The notes: generated from the letters alone by a model not told the origin. A DNA stretch of 57,650 bases from Cytophagaceae bacterium (GCA_024642485.1 JAHEAY010000006.1:1-57650); one strand, 5' to 3'; shown: positions 47,543 through 57,462, numbered from the stretch's first letter. Translations and numbers: made by a program.

Positions 47543-49231
47543 ATGAAAAAACTTCTCCTTTTACTCGTATTGCCTTTTTTGGGCCAGGCACAAGATAGAA
47601 CCTATGGAAAATTATGGGCAACACGTTCACAGGTGATTGCCCAAAACGGGATGGCTGCTACGTCACACCCATTATCCACCCAAGCAGCTTTAGACGTATT
47701 GAAAGCAGGTGGTAACGCCATCGATGCGGCCATTGCGGCGAATGCGATGGAAGGGGTAGTTGAACCTCATGTGAATGGAATCGGAGGCGATTTATTTGCC
47801 ATCGTTTGGGATGCTAAATCTAAGAAACTATATGGCTTAAATGGTTCGGGCCGTTCGCCGAAATCCCTGACTTTAGCCGAATTTAAAAAGCGTGGATTAA
47901 CGCATATTCCTTCTCTGGGCCCCCTGCCCGTTTCTGTTCCCGGTGCTGTGGATGCTTGGTTTGAGTTACATAAAAAATTCGGGTCGATGCCCATGAATAA
48001 GGTGCTAAACGCGGCCGTTTCCTATGCGCGCAACGGCTTTCCGGTTCACGGAGAATTTGCCTCTGCCATAGCACGCGTCGAAGCGAATTATGGTAAATTT
48101 CCGAACGTAGCCCAACATTATTACCCTGCAGGTAAGGTACCTGTCGAAGGAGATATTTTTAAGAATCCGAACCTTGCGAATACGCTTGAGAAGATTGGTC
48201 GGGAAGGTCGTGATGCATTTTACAAAGGCGACATGGCGCGGACGATGGATGCATTCATGAAGAAAAATGGCGGTTTTTTGAGCTATGAGGATTTAGCATC
48301 GCATACGTCTACATGGATTGATCCGGTGTCGGTGAATTACCGTGGCTACGACGTGTGGGAATTACCCCCCAATGGTCAAGGCATTGCTGCATTACAGATG
48401 TTGAACATCTTAGAAGGCTATGATTTTTCCAAAATCAAGGTTGGTTCCGCGGAGCATGTCCACCTATTTACAGAGGCCAAAAAACTGGTTTTCGAAGATC
48501 GTGCGAAATATTATGCGGATCCAGAATTTGCTAAAATTCCTGTGAAGAGTCTTATCTCAGAGGAATATGCTGCTGAGCGTCGGAAATTGATTAATCCGAA
48601 TCGCGCATCCAAACATTTTGATGCGGGGAACCCAGCGTTGAAAGATGGTGATACCATTTATTTGACGGTGGCAGATAAGGATGGAAATATGGTTTCATTG
48701 ATTCAAAGTAATTACCGGGGTTTTGGTTCGGGGATGATGCCAGACGGTTTGGGATTCATGTTCCAGGATCGCGGGGAATTATATAGTTTGACGGAAGGGG
48801 AGAACAATACGTATGCGCCAGGGAAACGTCCTTTCCATACGATTATTCCGGCTTTTATGACGAAAGACGGTCAGCCAATCATGAGTTTTGGGGTGATGGG
48901 TGGAGCGTTCCAACCGATGGGACATGTGCAAATTGTGATGAATGTGGTGGATTTTGGAATGAATGTGCAAGAAGCAGGAGATTTTCCTCGGATTAATCAT
49001 GAGGGATCTTCAGAACCTACCGGGGAGAAGATGGAGCCTACGGGCGGTATGATTACGTTGGAATATGGCTATCCTTACGAAGTGATTCGTGAATTGCTTC
49101 AAAAAGGCCACCAAGTGGGTTATTTGAATGGTATTTATGGAGGCTATCAGTGTATCAAATGGGATCCTGTTCGCAAGGTGTATTTTGGCGCGACGGAATC
49201 GCGTAAAGATGGGCAAGCTGCCGGTTACTAA
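47543..49231 (+). CDS. ggt: Gamma-glutamyltransferase
   Basis: MAATSHPLSTQAALDVLKAGGNAIDAAIAANAMEGVVEPHVNGIGGDLFAIVWD; GDTIYLTVADKDGNMVSLIQSNYRGFGSG (catalytic Thr region); FGVMGGAFQPMGHVQ. Confidence 0.96.
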   Translation: MKKLLLLLVLPFLGQAQDRTYGKLWATRSQVIAQNGMAATSHPLSTQAALDVLKAGGNAIDAAIAANAMEGVVEPHVNGIGGDLFAIVWDAKSKKLYGLNGSGRSPKSLTLAEFKKRGLTHIPSLGPLPVSVPGAVDAWFELHKKFGSMPMNKVLNAAVSYARNGFPVHGEFASAIARVEANYGKFPNVAQHYYPAGKVPVEGDIFKNPNLANTLEKIGREGRDAFYKGDMARTMDAFMKKNGGFLSYEDLASHTSTWIDPVSVNYRGYDVWELPPNGQGIAALQMLNILEGYDFSKIKVGSAEHVHLFTEAKKLVFEDRAKYYADPEFAKIPVKSLISEEYAAERRKLINPNRASKHFDAGNPALKDGDTIYLTVADKDGNMVSLIQSNYRGFGSGMMPDGLGFMFQDRGELYSLTEGENNTYAPGKRPFHTIIPAFMTKDGQPIMSFGVMGGAFQPMGHVQIVMNVVDFGMNVQEAGDFPRINHEGSSEPTGEKMEPTGGMITLEYGYPYEVIRELLQKGHQVGYLNGIYGGYQCIKWDPVRKVYFGATESRKDGQAAGY

Positions 49232-49240
49232 TCTCCCCCT

Positions 49241-49275
49241 TACCTTTGGCAATCCTCCAAGGTTTGCCAAAGGTA
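49241..49275. repeat. Intergenic inverted repeat between ggt and nagA
   Basis: TACCTTTGGCAA ... TTGCCAAAGGTA, no T-tract. Confidence 0.6.
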
Positions 49276-49294
49276 CAGGAGAAAAACGACAAAA

Positions 49295-50368
49295 ATGACA
49301 AGTAAACTGATATTCAAAAAGGTATTCACCGGGCATGCTTGGTTGGAAAATCAAGCCATTTTCATCGAAGATGGGCGGATCAAATCTCTCGAACGAGTGG
49401 CTGACGGAGTAGCCGATGGATTCTTAGTTCCAGGCTTCATCGACTTACAAGTATATGGAGGTGGAGGAATTCTTTTTTCGAATCATCAGACGGAAGAGGC
49501 GATTCAAGCCACCTTCGATGAGCATGCGAAAACCGGTACAATCGCTTTTCAGATTACACTAAATTGTTCTCCTAATAGCAGCATGTGGGCAGCCATCGAT
49601 GCTTGTAAACATTATAAAGGAAAAGGACTAGTTGGCCTGCATCTCGAAGGACCCTTTTTTAATCCAGTTAAACGTGGCGCTCACCAAGAGGCGTTTGTTC
49701 AAAAACCCACCATAGATTTTGTGAAAGAAATCATTGAACGCACGAATGGCCTTCCCTCCTACATGACGATTGCCCCAGAAATGTTTGAACCAGAGGTGCT
49801 GGATTTATTGAAAACCAGCCACATTATGTGTTCCATGGGGCATTCGGACGCGACCTATGAGCAAGCTCAAAAAGCCGGCATTTCACGCATCACGCATTTG
49901 TTTAATGCGATGTCGCAATGGCAAAGTCGGGCTTTAGGTTTGGTAGGAGCAAGTTTTCGTTCCGATGCATGGACAAGTATCATCGCGGATGGATTGCATT
50001 GTGACTTTGAGTCCTTACGTTTGGCCAAACAACTCAAAGGCGAAAAGCTCTTTTTAATTACTGATGCCGTCACACATGACGAGTCGGGGCCCTATGTTTT
50101 TTCCAAAAATGGTGCTCGATTCACGAATGAGGCCGGTGTACTTTCTGGATCCGCGCTGACCATGGATGAGGCAATTCGAAATTGTGTTAATAAAGCAGGG
50201 ATTTCCACCGAGGAGGCCATTCGCATGGCAACGGTATATCCCGCGGAAGTGGCGAATTTACATGATTTAGGGACTATTGAGGTTGGGAAGCGCGCTTGTT
50301 TTGTCCATTTATCTGATAATTTGCAGGTGAAGCAAGTTTGGTATGATGGAGAAGCTTTGATAAATTAG
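49295..50368 (+). CDS. nagA: N-acetylglucosamine-6-phosphate deacetylase
   Basis: VPGFIDLQVYGGGG; GLHLEGPFFNPVKRGAHQ; MGHSDATYEQA; THLFNAMSQWQSRALGLVGA; LITDAV. Confidence 0.95.
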   Translation: MTSKLIFKKVFTGHAWLENQAIFIEDGRIKSLERVADGVADGFLVPGFIDLQVYGGGGILFSNHQTEEAIQATFDEHAKTGTIAFQITLNCSPNSSMWAAIDACKHYKGKGLVGLHLEGPFFNPVKRGAHQEAFVQKPTIDFVKEIIERTNGLPSYMTIAPEMFEPEVLDLLKTSHIMCSMGHSDATYEQAQKAGISRITHLFNAMSQWQSRALGLVGASFRSDAWTSIIADGLHCDFESLRLAKQLKGEKLFLITDAVTHDESGPYVFSKNGARFTNEAGVLSGSALTMDEAIRNCVNKAGISTEEAIRMATVYPAEVANLHDLGTIEVGKRACFVHLSDNLQVKQVWYDGEALIN

Positions 50369-50371
50369 TAC

Positions 50372-51517
50372 ATGATTCATTTTCCTTCCAAACAGCCGCA
50401 GGTTCAAACGACGATTTTTACTAAAATGTCCCAACTCGCCTTGGAGGAAGGGGCGCTGAATCTTTCGCAAGGTTTTCCGGGTTTCGACTGTTCCGAAGAG
50501 CTACAAGAGTTGCTCAAATTTTACTCCAAAGGATTTAATCAATATGCTCCCATGGCGGGTGTTCCTGCCTTGCGAAATAGCATAGCAGAGAAAACGAGGG
50601 CTTTTTACGGAATTGACCTGGATGCAAATTCCGAAGTAACCGTCGTTTCCGGAGCGACAGAGGCTCTTTTTGCCGCAGTGCATTGCTGTGTTTCACCGGG
50701 TGATGAGGTGATTATGTTCGATCCTTCTTATGATGCTTATGATCCCATCGTGCGTTTGGCGGGTGGTATTCCCATACACATTCAGTTAAAGGCTAGCGAA
50801 GGTTTTCGAATCGATTGGGCTGAATTGGCCCGCAAAATTACGCCCAAAACGCGTGCGATCATGGTGAATACACCGCATAATCCGACGGGTTCTGTATGGT
50901 CGATGGAAGATTTGGATGCTTTTGCAGACATCGTGAATGGGACGAATATTCTGATTATTTCCGATGAGGTGTATGAACACATTGTATTTGATGGTGCCCA
51001 ACATGCCTCGGTTTTATTGCATCCTGAGTTGCGCAAACGTAGTTTTGTCTGTGGCTCTTTCGGAAAAACGTATCACATTACGGGTTGGAAAATAGGCTAT
51101 TGCCTAGCGCCCGAATATTTGACAAGTGAGTTTCGCAAGCTCCATCAATGGGTCACTTTTTCAAGTGCGACACCGCTCCAATATGCCTTGGCTGATTACC
51201 TGAAAACACCTGACCATTATCTAGGTTTATCCGATTTCTATCAAAAAAAGCGCGACTTATTCGCCTCTTTTTTCGTCGGTTCTCGCTGGAAGGTTTTGCC
51301 TTCGCAGGGTAGCTTTTTTCAATGTTTGGATTATTCGGCAATTAGTGATGAGGCAGATGTAGATTTGGCGGTCCGACTGACCCAAGAACTCAGAGTAGCC
51401 TCGATTCCTGTTTCTGTCTTTTATGAAACGCCTTCAGCGGATCGAATTTTGCGTTTTTGTTTCGCGAAAAACGATGACATGCTTCAAGAAGCAGCCCAAA
51501 GAATCGCGAATTTATAG
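50372..51517 (+). CDS. Pyridoxal phosphate-dependent aminotransferase (methionine aminotransferase type)
   Basis: NLSQGFPGFDC; YAPMAGVPALR; VNTPHNPTGSVW; ISDEVYEHIVFDG; GSFGKTYHITGWKIGY. Confidence 0.94.
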   Translation: MIHFPSKQPQVQTTIFTKMSQLALEEGALNLSQGFPGFDCSEELQELLKFYSKGFNQYAPMAGVPALRNSIAEKTRAFYGIDLDANSEVTVVSGATEALFAAVHCCVSPGDEVIMFDPSYDAYDPIVRLAGGIPIHIQLKASEGFRIDWAELARKITPKTRAIMVNTPHNPTGSVWSMEDLDAFADIVNGTNILIISDEVYEHIVFDGAQHASVLLHPELRKRSFVCGSFGKTYHITGWKIGYCLAPEYLTSEFRKLHQWVTFSSATPLQYALADYLKTPDHYLGLSDFYQKKRDLFASFFVGSRWKVLPSQGSFFQCLDYSAISDEADVDLAVRLTQELRVASIPVSVFYETPSADRILRFCFAKNDDMLQEAAQRIANL

Positions 51518-52606
51518 GTATTTCAATGCAATAGCTTCCCCAATCTGCGTCAGATATTGCGCCGCATTTTCCATCGCATCTGTTGTGCTGGTTGCAACAT
51601 CCGTGATACTATAAACCTCGCGTGGGTCCAAAAACAAGGGTATTTTTTCCGGGTCCTCAAATAGCCCACAGACTAATATAGATTGCTTTAATTGCTTGTC
51701 GGCACGTTCCACGATGTTGGATACTAATTTCCCCGACCAGCTTTGTTGGTCTATTTTTCCTTCTCCCGTGATGATAAAATCTGCCTTGCGAATAGCGCGG
51801 TTGATGTGAATCTTGTTCAATAACCATTCCGCACCCGGCTCTAAGGTCGCGCCTAAAAAATAAACAGCTCCAGCTCCTAATCCCCCAGCAGCTCCCGCAC
51901 CGGGCATGTCGGCAGGAAGCCAATTACTTACATTAATTAGACCCTTGTCTAATTGTTTAATCATCGTGGCATTTGCCCCTTTTTGTTTGGCATAAACCTG
52001 TGCGGCTCCTTGAGTTCCATGTAAGGGATTGGAAACATCGCTCAAAACTATGAACTGAATATGGGGATAAGGGTTTGTGCCCTTGATTTCCGTGATTTTT
52101 TCGAGGGATGAACCAATCGGTTCAAGCGCCGCACCCGAGGCGTCTAAAAAAGTAAAACCTAATGCCGCAGCCATTCCAATTCCCGCATCATTCGTTGCGG
52201 AACCGCCGATCGTCAACACGATGCTCGTCGCACCGGCTTCCGCCGCATGACGAATTAATTCTCCCGTCCCGAACGTACTTGTTTTTAAGGGATTCTGCTC
52301 TTTTTTCAGCAATAAGCCTAAGCCGGAGGCACGCGCCATTTCTATGTAGGCTGTTTTTTGGTCGGCCAACCATAAATAAGATGCCTCGATAGGCCGAAAG
52401 AGTGGATCATTGACCTGAACGGAAACCCATTGTCCCCCGTGCATTTGTTGGACTACCTCCAAGGTTCCCTCCCCGCCATCGGCCAAAGGAATACATTGAA
52501 TAATGGATTTTTTCCGTTTATTAAGGATACCTTTGGCAAGCGCTTCGGCTGCTTCATGGGCACTTAAAGATCCTTTGAATTTGTCGGGGCAGATTAATAT
52601 GTTCAC
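51512..52606 (-). CDS. Glycerate kinase (GarK/GlxK family)
   Basis: MNILICPDKFKGSLSAHEAAEALAKG; PLADGGEGTLEV; TIGGSATNDAGIGMAAALGF; MPGAGAAGGLGAG; ITGEGKIDQQSWSGK. Confidence 0.96.
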   Translation of the reverse strand: MNILICPDKFKGSLSAHEAAEALAKGILNKRKKSIIQCIPLADGGEGTLEVVQQMHGGQWVSVQVNDPLFRPIEASYLWLADQKTAYIEMARASGLGLLLKKEQNPLKTSTFGTGELIRHAAEAGATSIVLTIGGSATNDAGIGMAAALGFTFLDASGAALEPIGSSLEKITEIKGTNPYPHIQFIVLSDVSNPLHGTQGAAQVYAKQKGANATMIKQLDKGLINVSNWLPADMPGAGAAGGLGAGAVYFLGATLEPGAEWLLNKIHINRAIRKADFIITGEGKIDQQSWSGKLVSNIVERADKQLKQSILVCGLFEDPEKIPLFLDPREVYSITDVATSTTDAMENAAQYLTQIGEAIALKYL

Positions 52607-52655
52607 TTGTGCAAGTTAGGGACATTTCTTTAATTTGTATTGCTAACCCCCAGCC

Positions 52656-53030
52656 ATGAAGTACCTACTTTTTATCCTCATTACTTTTTTGATTTCTGCT
52701 TGCACGCACCAACCTGATTTGACAGGTTTTGACGCGGAGGCGTTTAAAATGGATAGAGGCGGCTGCAATGGCCAACGTGCTAAGCAAGTGGCCTGGTTAA
52801 AAGCGCATAAGATGGAATTGCGTGGGACAACCTCAAATAACATGGAGGATATTCTCGGCAAACCCGATATTCAGCAATTAGCCGATCGCAACCAAGAATA
52901 TTACATCTATTTTCTGGAGCCGGGTCCACATTGTAATCAAAAGGCATCCCAAGCCAAATCGATCGCCTTTCGTTTTAGCGCCATGGGCATCGCGACTGAA
53001 ATCACGTTTCAGGCTGGCGTGACCATATAA
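52656..53030 (+). CDS. Hypothetical lipoprotein
   Basis: MKYLLFILITFLISACTHQP lipobox; FRFSAMGIATEITFQAGV. Confidence 0.8.
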   Translation: MKYLLFILITFLISACTHQPDLTGFDAEAFKMDRGGCNGQRAKQVAWLKAHKMELRGTTSNNMEDILGKPDIQQLADRNQEYYIYFLEPGPHCNQKASQAKSIAFRFSAMGIATEITFQAGVTI

Positions 53031-53157
53031 TGAAGCCCTCAATTTTCTTGATTGACCTGTTAGCAAAAAGCAGTAGGATTTTAAACCAGAGGATTTCGGG
53101 TATCAATCTGAACAAAACTTATAAATAGATTTCAAATTAAAATTCAATCCTATGCTT

Positions 53158-55809
53158 TTAAAATCTATATTCAATTTTAAAAAGTAAATTAATTGGTCGA
53201 ATTTTATAATCAATCTCTGAATTATATTGATCAGAAATATATACATATTTAAAACTATCGTTATTTAATAAATTATTGCCAATTAATGAAAGAGTCAATT
53301 TATTATCCTTTAATATATAATTACCCGAAAAATCTATAAAGTATAATTCACTATTAACATTATTATAAAAATATTTTTCTGTTTGTATTTGGAGTTTCAA
53401 CTTTGAATCAATGTTGAAGTTAAAATCTAAAAAACTTATATTATAAGAATTTTTATGGACAATTGTATTTGTCATTTCAGAAAAAACCCATTTGGTCCCC
53501 ATGTGGTAATTAAAAACGCCTTTAAATCCTGATCGTAATTCTATGTCAAAATTTGTATTTAAACTATTTATTTCTAATAAACTTGAATTATTTATTTGAT
53601 AATTATATTTAGAATTTGAAAGACCAAGATTAAGTTTAAAATTAGAATTAATAAAATCTAAGTAATAATCAAAATTTGAAGAGATATTAATTAAATCTTT
53701 ATTGTTTAAAAGACCTTTTTGTATTACTGAATAATTTTGATTAATCGAATAGTTATTGCCAACATATTCATGATTTTTAATATAAAAAAATAAAGTATTT
53801 ATTAATATATCGTCTCCAAAATTTCCATATTTATAATTTAAAAATAGATTTGAAGTAGTATTTAAATTAAATCGCCAAATACCCTTTAAAAGAGACCTAA
53901 TATCTGTTTGTAAATACCCTTGGAATAAATTATTTTGTGAAATATTTTGCTTTTTTATTGAATAGGATGCTGTAAATATATTTTTTTTATTTATAAGCCA
54001 ATCAATACCAATGTTGGGAACAACAAAGAAAGGTTTTTCAGAAAGATTTTCATTTGCAACCTTTAAGAGATTGAATTGTTGATGAAAATCTGATTGTAAG
54101 TATATTTTTAGATTATTTAAATTAAAATTATATTTACTTGAGAAGTATAAATCATTCAAATTATAAATTCGATCATTTTGAAATCCATTCGGGACACTAA
54201 GGCTTACTTGATTTTCAAACAATTCCAATTGCGTTTTTAAAATATTACTTTGAATTTGATTGCCAAATTTTACTTCCAACAAATTTCCATTTATGCTTTT
54301 GTTCAATAAATACCCCTCTAGGCCTATAAGTTGAAATTCCCCTTCACTAAATTGCAAAGTATTATTGGCATTTTTAGGCAACAAATCAAAGTTTAGAACT
54401 TGATTTGTTGTAAAATATTGAGGAGTATTTTTCTTAAAATATCTTCCAGAAAATACCAAAACATTATTTTGATTTATTTTCTCAGTATATTCAAATTTTT
54501 GATCGTTTGATTTTTTTTCAAAAAACAAATTTTGATTTAACATTTTTTGATTAAATAATAATTCTATTTTATCATATTCGTTGCCTAAATTGAATTTCCC
54601 TGAATATTTTAATGATTTTACTGAACTTATATCGAACGCAAAATCAATTTTAGCTAACCCCCCAATTTTGTTTTTAATACCTTTAAAATCTTCTGAGTTA
54701 ATAAAGTTCAAATTTCCAATATTAAATTGATCTATATTATTTTTTAAAAAAACATTATTATCGGAATCTAAAAAACCTAAAATTTTGAATTTTAGGTTTT
54801 CCGAAATGTTTAAAATGCTATTTATGGAGAATAATTTTGATTTATTAAAATTGAATCTTTGAATTTTCAGATTTGGTGTTTCAAAAACACCTTTAATTAA
54901 TTCGCCATCATCAAAATTATCATCCAAATTTGATATATTATTATTGTCTTCAGATTGAAATATTTTATTTAAATCTTCAATTGCCTTATCCCCTATGTTA
55001 TTTCCATTAGACAATTGATAAAATTTAAATTTTTTCGAAAATTTCATTAAATTATCTCTGAACTCATACAACATTTCATTCTTAAATTTACCCCCACTTA
55101 ATTCCATATCCCCAAACCATTTATTCTTTGCCTTATCATTTAGTGTTAAATTAATCGCTACTTTATTTGAGTTTTCTATTCCTTTTAAAAGTTTATTATT
55201 TGAAAAATGTTGATAAATTTCAATATTTTGAATTGGACTCACAGGCATGTTTTTTGTTAAAATTTTATATCCTTTTTCAAAAAAGTCATCTCCTTCAATC
55301 ATTACTTTTTCTACCTCTTTCCCTCCAACTCGAATTGTGCCGTTATTGTCAACAACTAATCCAGGAATCTTCCTTAACAAATCCTCAATTACTTTTTCAT
55401 CCCCTTGTTTATAAAAATCAGCATTAAAAACGATGGTATCGCTTTTAATTTTCATAGAACTTGAGCTTTTTATTATAACTTCCTTTAATTCTGTAAAAGA
55501 AGGCTTTAAAATTAATTCTATGGCCGTTTTCTTTTCCAATAATTCAATTTCAATCTTTTTGTACTCAAATCCAATGGAAGATACTGACAAATAATAATGG
55601 CCGATTTTGATATTTTTAAGCTCAAATTCTCCTGATTGATTGGAATAACTATAAGAAATAAATTTATTTGAGGAATCTTTTAAAATTACACTTGCAGAAA
55701 TAATTGGTTTTTTCTCAAAATCAAATATTTTTCCAGAAATATTACACTGAGAAAAAATATCAAAAAATGAAAAAATTAGCAGTAAAGTTTGAACATATTT
55801 TTTAGCCAC
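53158..55809 (-). CDS. Outer-membrane beta-barrel protein with carboxypeptidase-regulatory-like and plug domains (TonB-receptor-like)
   Basis: 883 aa; CNISGKIFDFEKKPIISASVILKDSSN...GEFELKNIKIGHYYLSVSSIGFEYKKIEIEL; DLLRKIPGLVVDNNGTIRVGGKEVEKVMIEGDDFF plug; strongly AT-rich. Confidence 0.88.
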   Translation of the reverse strand: MAKKYVQTLLLIFSFFDIFSQCNISGKIFDFEKKPIISASVILKDSSNKFISYSYSNQSGEFELKNIKIGHYYLSVSSIGFEYKKIEIELLEKKTAIELILKPSFTELKEVIIKSSSSMKIKSDTIVFNADFYKQGDEKVIEDLLRKIPGLVVDNNGTIRVGGKEVEKVMIEGDDFFEKGYKILTKNMPVSPIQNIEIYQHFSNNKLLKGIENSNKVAINLTLNDKAKNKWFGDMELSGGKFKNEMLYEFRDNLMKFSKKFKFYQLSNGNNIGDKAIEDLNKIFQSEDNNNISNLDDNFDDGELIKGVFETPNLKIQRFNFNKSKLFSINSILNISENLKFKILGFLDSDNNVFLKNNIDQFNIGNLNFINSEDFKGIKNKIGGLAKIDFAFDISSVKSLKYSGKFNLGNEYDKIELLFNQKMLNQNLFFEKKSNDQKFEYTEKINQNNVLVFSGRYFKKNTPQYFTTNQVLNFDLLPKNANNTLQFSEGEFQLIGLEGYLLNKSINGNLLEVKFGNQIQSNILKTQLELFENQVSLSVPNGFQNDRIYNLNDLYFSSKYNFNLNNLKIYLQSDFHQQFNLLKVANENLSEKPFFVVPNIGIDWLINKKNIFTASYSIKKQNISQNNLFQGYLQTDIRSLLKGIWRFNLNTTSNLFLNYKYGNFGDDILINTLFFYIKNHEYVGNNYSINQNYSVIQKGLLNNKDLINISSNFDYYLDFINSNFKLNLGLSNSKYNYQINNSSLLEINSLNTNFDIELRSGFKGVFNYHMGTKWVFSEMTNTIVHKNSYNISFLDFNFNIDSKLKLQIQTEKYFYNNVNSELYFIDFSGNYILKDNKLTLSLIGNNLLNNDSFKYVYISDQYNSEIDYKIRPINLLFKIEYRF

Positions 55810-55838
55810 GAATTATATAAATTTCAACAAATTATAAA

Positions 55839-56588
55839 TTATTGATCTTCTATTTCTATTGATTTTGGGGAACTTGATTCTATTTCGACTTTAAATCGCC
55901 TATCGAGTTTTGATGACATTTTTTGAGTTAATTTTTCCAATTCTTTATTAACCATTTGGTTATACTCCATTCTTCTAATTTGTGGATAATTTACTTTTGG
56001 AAATTGTAGCTTTTCAAAATGCTTATTGATTAATATTTTTTTTGCTATTAATATTATTTCTTTTTTAGAGTCTGAAACTTCCAATATTAATCCAGGCAAT
56101 CCATGAAGTTTTAAAGGCCCAAAATATCCAGGAATGTCTGGGGTAAACCAAACTAAATATTCACGACCTTTAAATTTTTTCAAAGCTTTTAAAGTTTTAT
56201 AGCCTTCAATCATTTTGCTTTCTTCAGTTATCTCCCAATCAGAATTTTTTAATGAATCAACAATTTGATAATATTTTTTTGGTTCAAATCCTTTAACAAT
56301 TTCTAAATTTAATTTTTGAAACTTATCTGAAAAAATAAAATTTTCCATTTTGCTACCAATAGAAAAATTATAATTCCCATTCTTCTCTTTTAAATGGTCA
56401 TTCGATTCTGTGTTAAAATATTTAAAATATGAAACTGAATCATTTTGAATCAAAATTGCACTATAATTTTTTATATTATTTAATATCAATCTGAAATCAT
56501 ATTCAACGACCAAATTGTTACTCTGAGAATATATTTGAGTATTAATTAAAAAAGAGGTTGCAAAAAATAACAATATTTTAATCTTCAT
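55839..56588 (-). CDS. GLPGLI family protein
   Basis: Exact diagnostic motif LKLHGLPGLILEVSDSKKEI; signal peptide; paired with the OM barrel gene. Confidence 0.93.
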   Translation of the reverse strand: MKIKILLFFATSFLINTQIYSQSNNLVVEYDFRLILNNIKNYSAILIQNDSVSYFKYFNTESNDHLKEKNGNYNFSIGSKMENFIFSDKFQKLNLEIVKGFEPKKYYQIVDSLKNSDWEITEESKMIEGYKTLKALKKFKGREYLVWFTPDIPGYFGPLKLHGLPGLILEVSDSKKEIILIAKKILINKHFEKLQFPKVNYPQIRRMEYNQMVNKELEKLTQKMSSKLDRRFKVEIESSSPKSIEIEDQ

Positions 56589-56652
56589 TACAAAATATTT
56601 TTAGGAAACAAAAGTTACTAACTTTTAATGTCAATAACCTTTGTTTTAATTG

Positions 56653-57030
56653 TTAAAAGCGTTTACGTATTTCAGTTTGAATCTGTTTCATAAGCTCTTC
56701 AGCTATCTGGCCTCCTTTAGCTCTTACCTCACCACAAGGACCAGAAACAGTGATACGAATTTCAAAACTAATCGGGCCAAGATCAACAGTTCCTGTAATT
56801 GATATCTCACATTCTAACTCATAAGGAAATGCGCTTAAACTTTCAGTTACAAAATTTTCAATAATACTATAAATCTTCCCGTCTGGTAAATCATTTATTT
56901 TTCCTAAGTTCAACTTTAAACTAACTTTATCATTAGGTTCAAACTTATTAAATGGGTTAAATGAATTATAATTTGCATGAATGCTTGCTCCAAAAAGCAT
57001 TAAAAACGCCACTATTAATATTTTTTTCAT
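56653..57030 (-). CDS. Small exported hypothetical protein
   Basis: 125 aa; MKKILIVAFLMLFGASIHANYNSFNPFNK signal peptide; no recognised domain. Confidence 0.75.
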   Translation of the reverse strand: MKKILIVAFLMLFGASIHANYNSFNPFNKFEPNDKVSLKLNLGKINDLPDGKIYSIIENFVTESLSAFPYELECEISITGTVDLGPISFEIRITVSGPCGEVRAKGGQIAEELMKQIQTEIRKRF

Positions 57031-57057
57031 ATTTAATTTTAAATTATTACATGGTTC

Positions 57058-57089
57058 TCCCTACTCTTTTAGGCTTTTCGGGATCCTCC
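57058..57089 (-). promoter_or_regulatory. Conserved upstream element, copy B
   Basis: Sense: GGAGGATCCCGAAAAGCCTAAAAGAGTAGGGA, 27 nt upstream of the ATG at 57030; matches 47366-47398. Confidence 0.6.
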
Positions 57090-57145
57090 TAAGATTTGCG
57101 CTTATCTCGAAGTAAAATTATCAGTTAAGTGATTGGAACGCTATC

Positions 57146-57186
57146 CTACCTAGGTAGTATTTTAGTAGTATTTTAGTAGTATTTTG
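57146..57186. repeat. 12-bp palindrome overlapping three 11-bp tandem repeats
   Basis: CTACCTAGGTAG (57146-57157); GTAGTATTTTA x2 + GTAGTATTTTG (57154-57186). Confidence 0.8.
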
Positions 57187-57254
57187 GGTATTTGTCGTTT
57201 TTATCAATGAAATGAAAAGGGTCAATGAAAATACAAATTGTATAAAGGCTATCC

Positions 57255-57298
57255 CGTCCTAAAATAAGTCGAATATTTGTCAACCTGTTTTTAGGACG
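57255..57298. repeat. Inverted repeat with 24-nt loop
   Basis: CGTCCTAAAA (57255-57264) ... TTTTAGGACG (57289-57298). Confidence 0.7.
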
Positions 57299-57462
57299 AC
57301 TCAATGAACGAATAAAAATGAATCTAATATAAATGGAATGAGCCCAGTAGAATACCGAGCTCATTATATAAATTCTATTGTTTAATTTTTTCCCCCAAAA
57401 CAGGTGCTCTCAAATGAGTGTCTAATTTTTTGGGCAGTCAATTTTTCATCAAGGGCTTCATG

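Noticed and set aside
57154-57186. 11-bp repeats as a CRISPR or transposon end
   Set aside because: Too short, no spacers, no transposase or terminal inverted repeats nearby.
57173-57364. 63-aa minus-strand ORF in the rnr-proximal gap
   Set aside because: Contains the inverted repeats and 11-bp repeat sequence; no signal or domain; unlikely coding.
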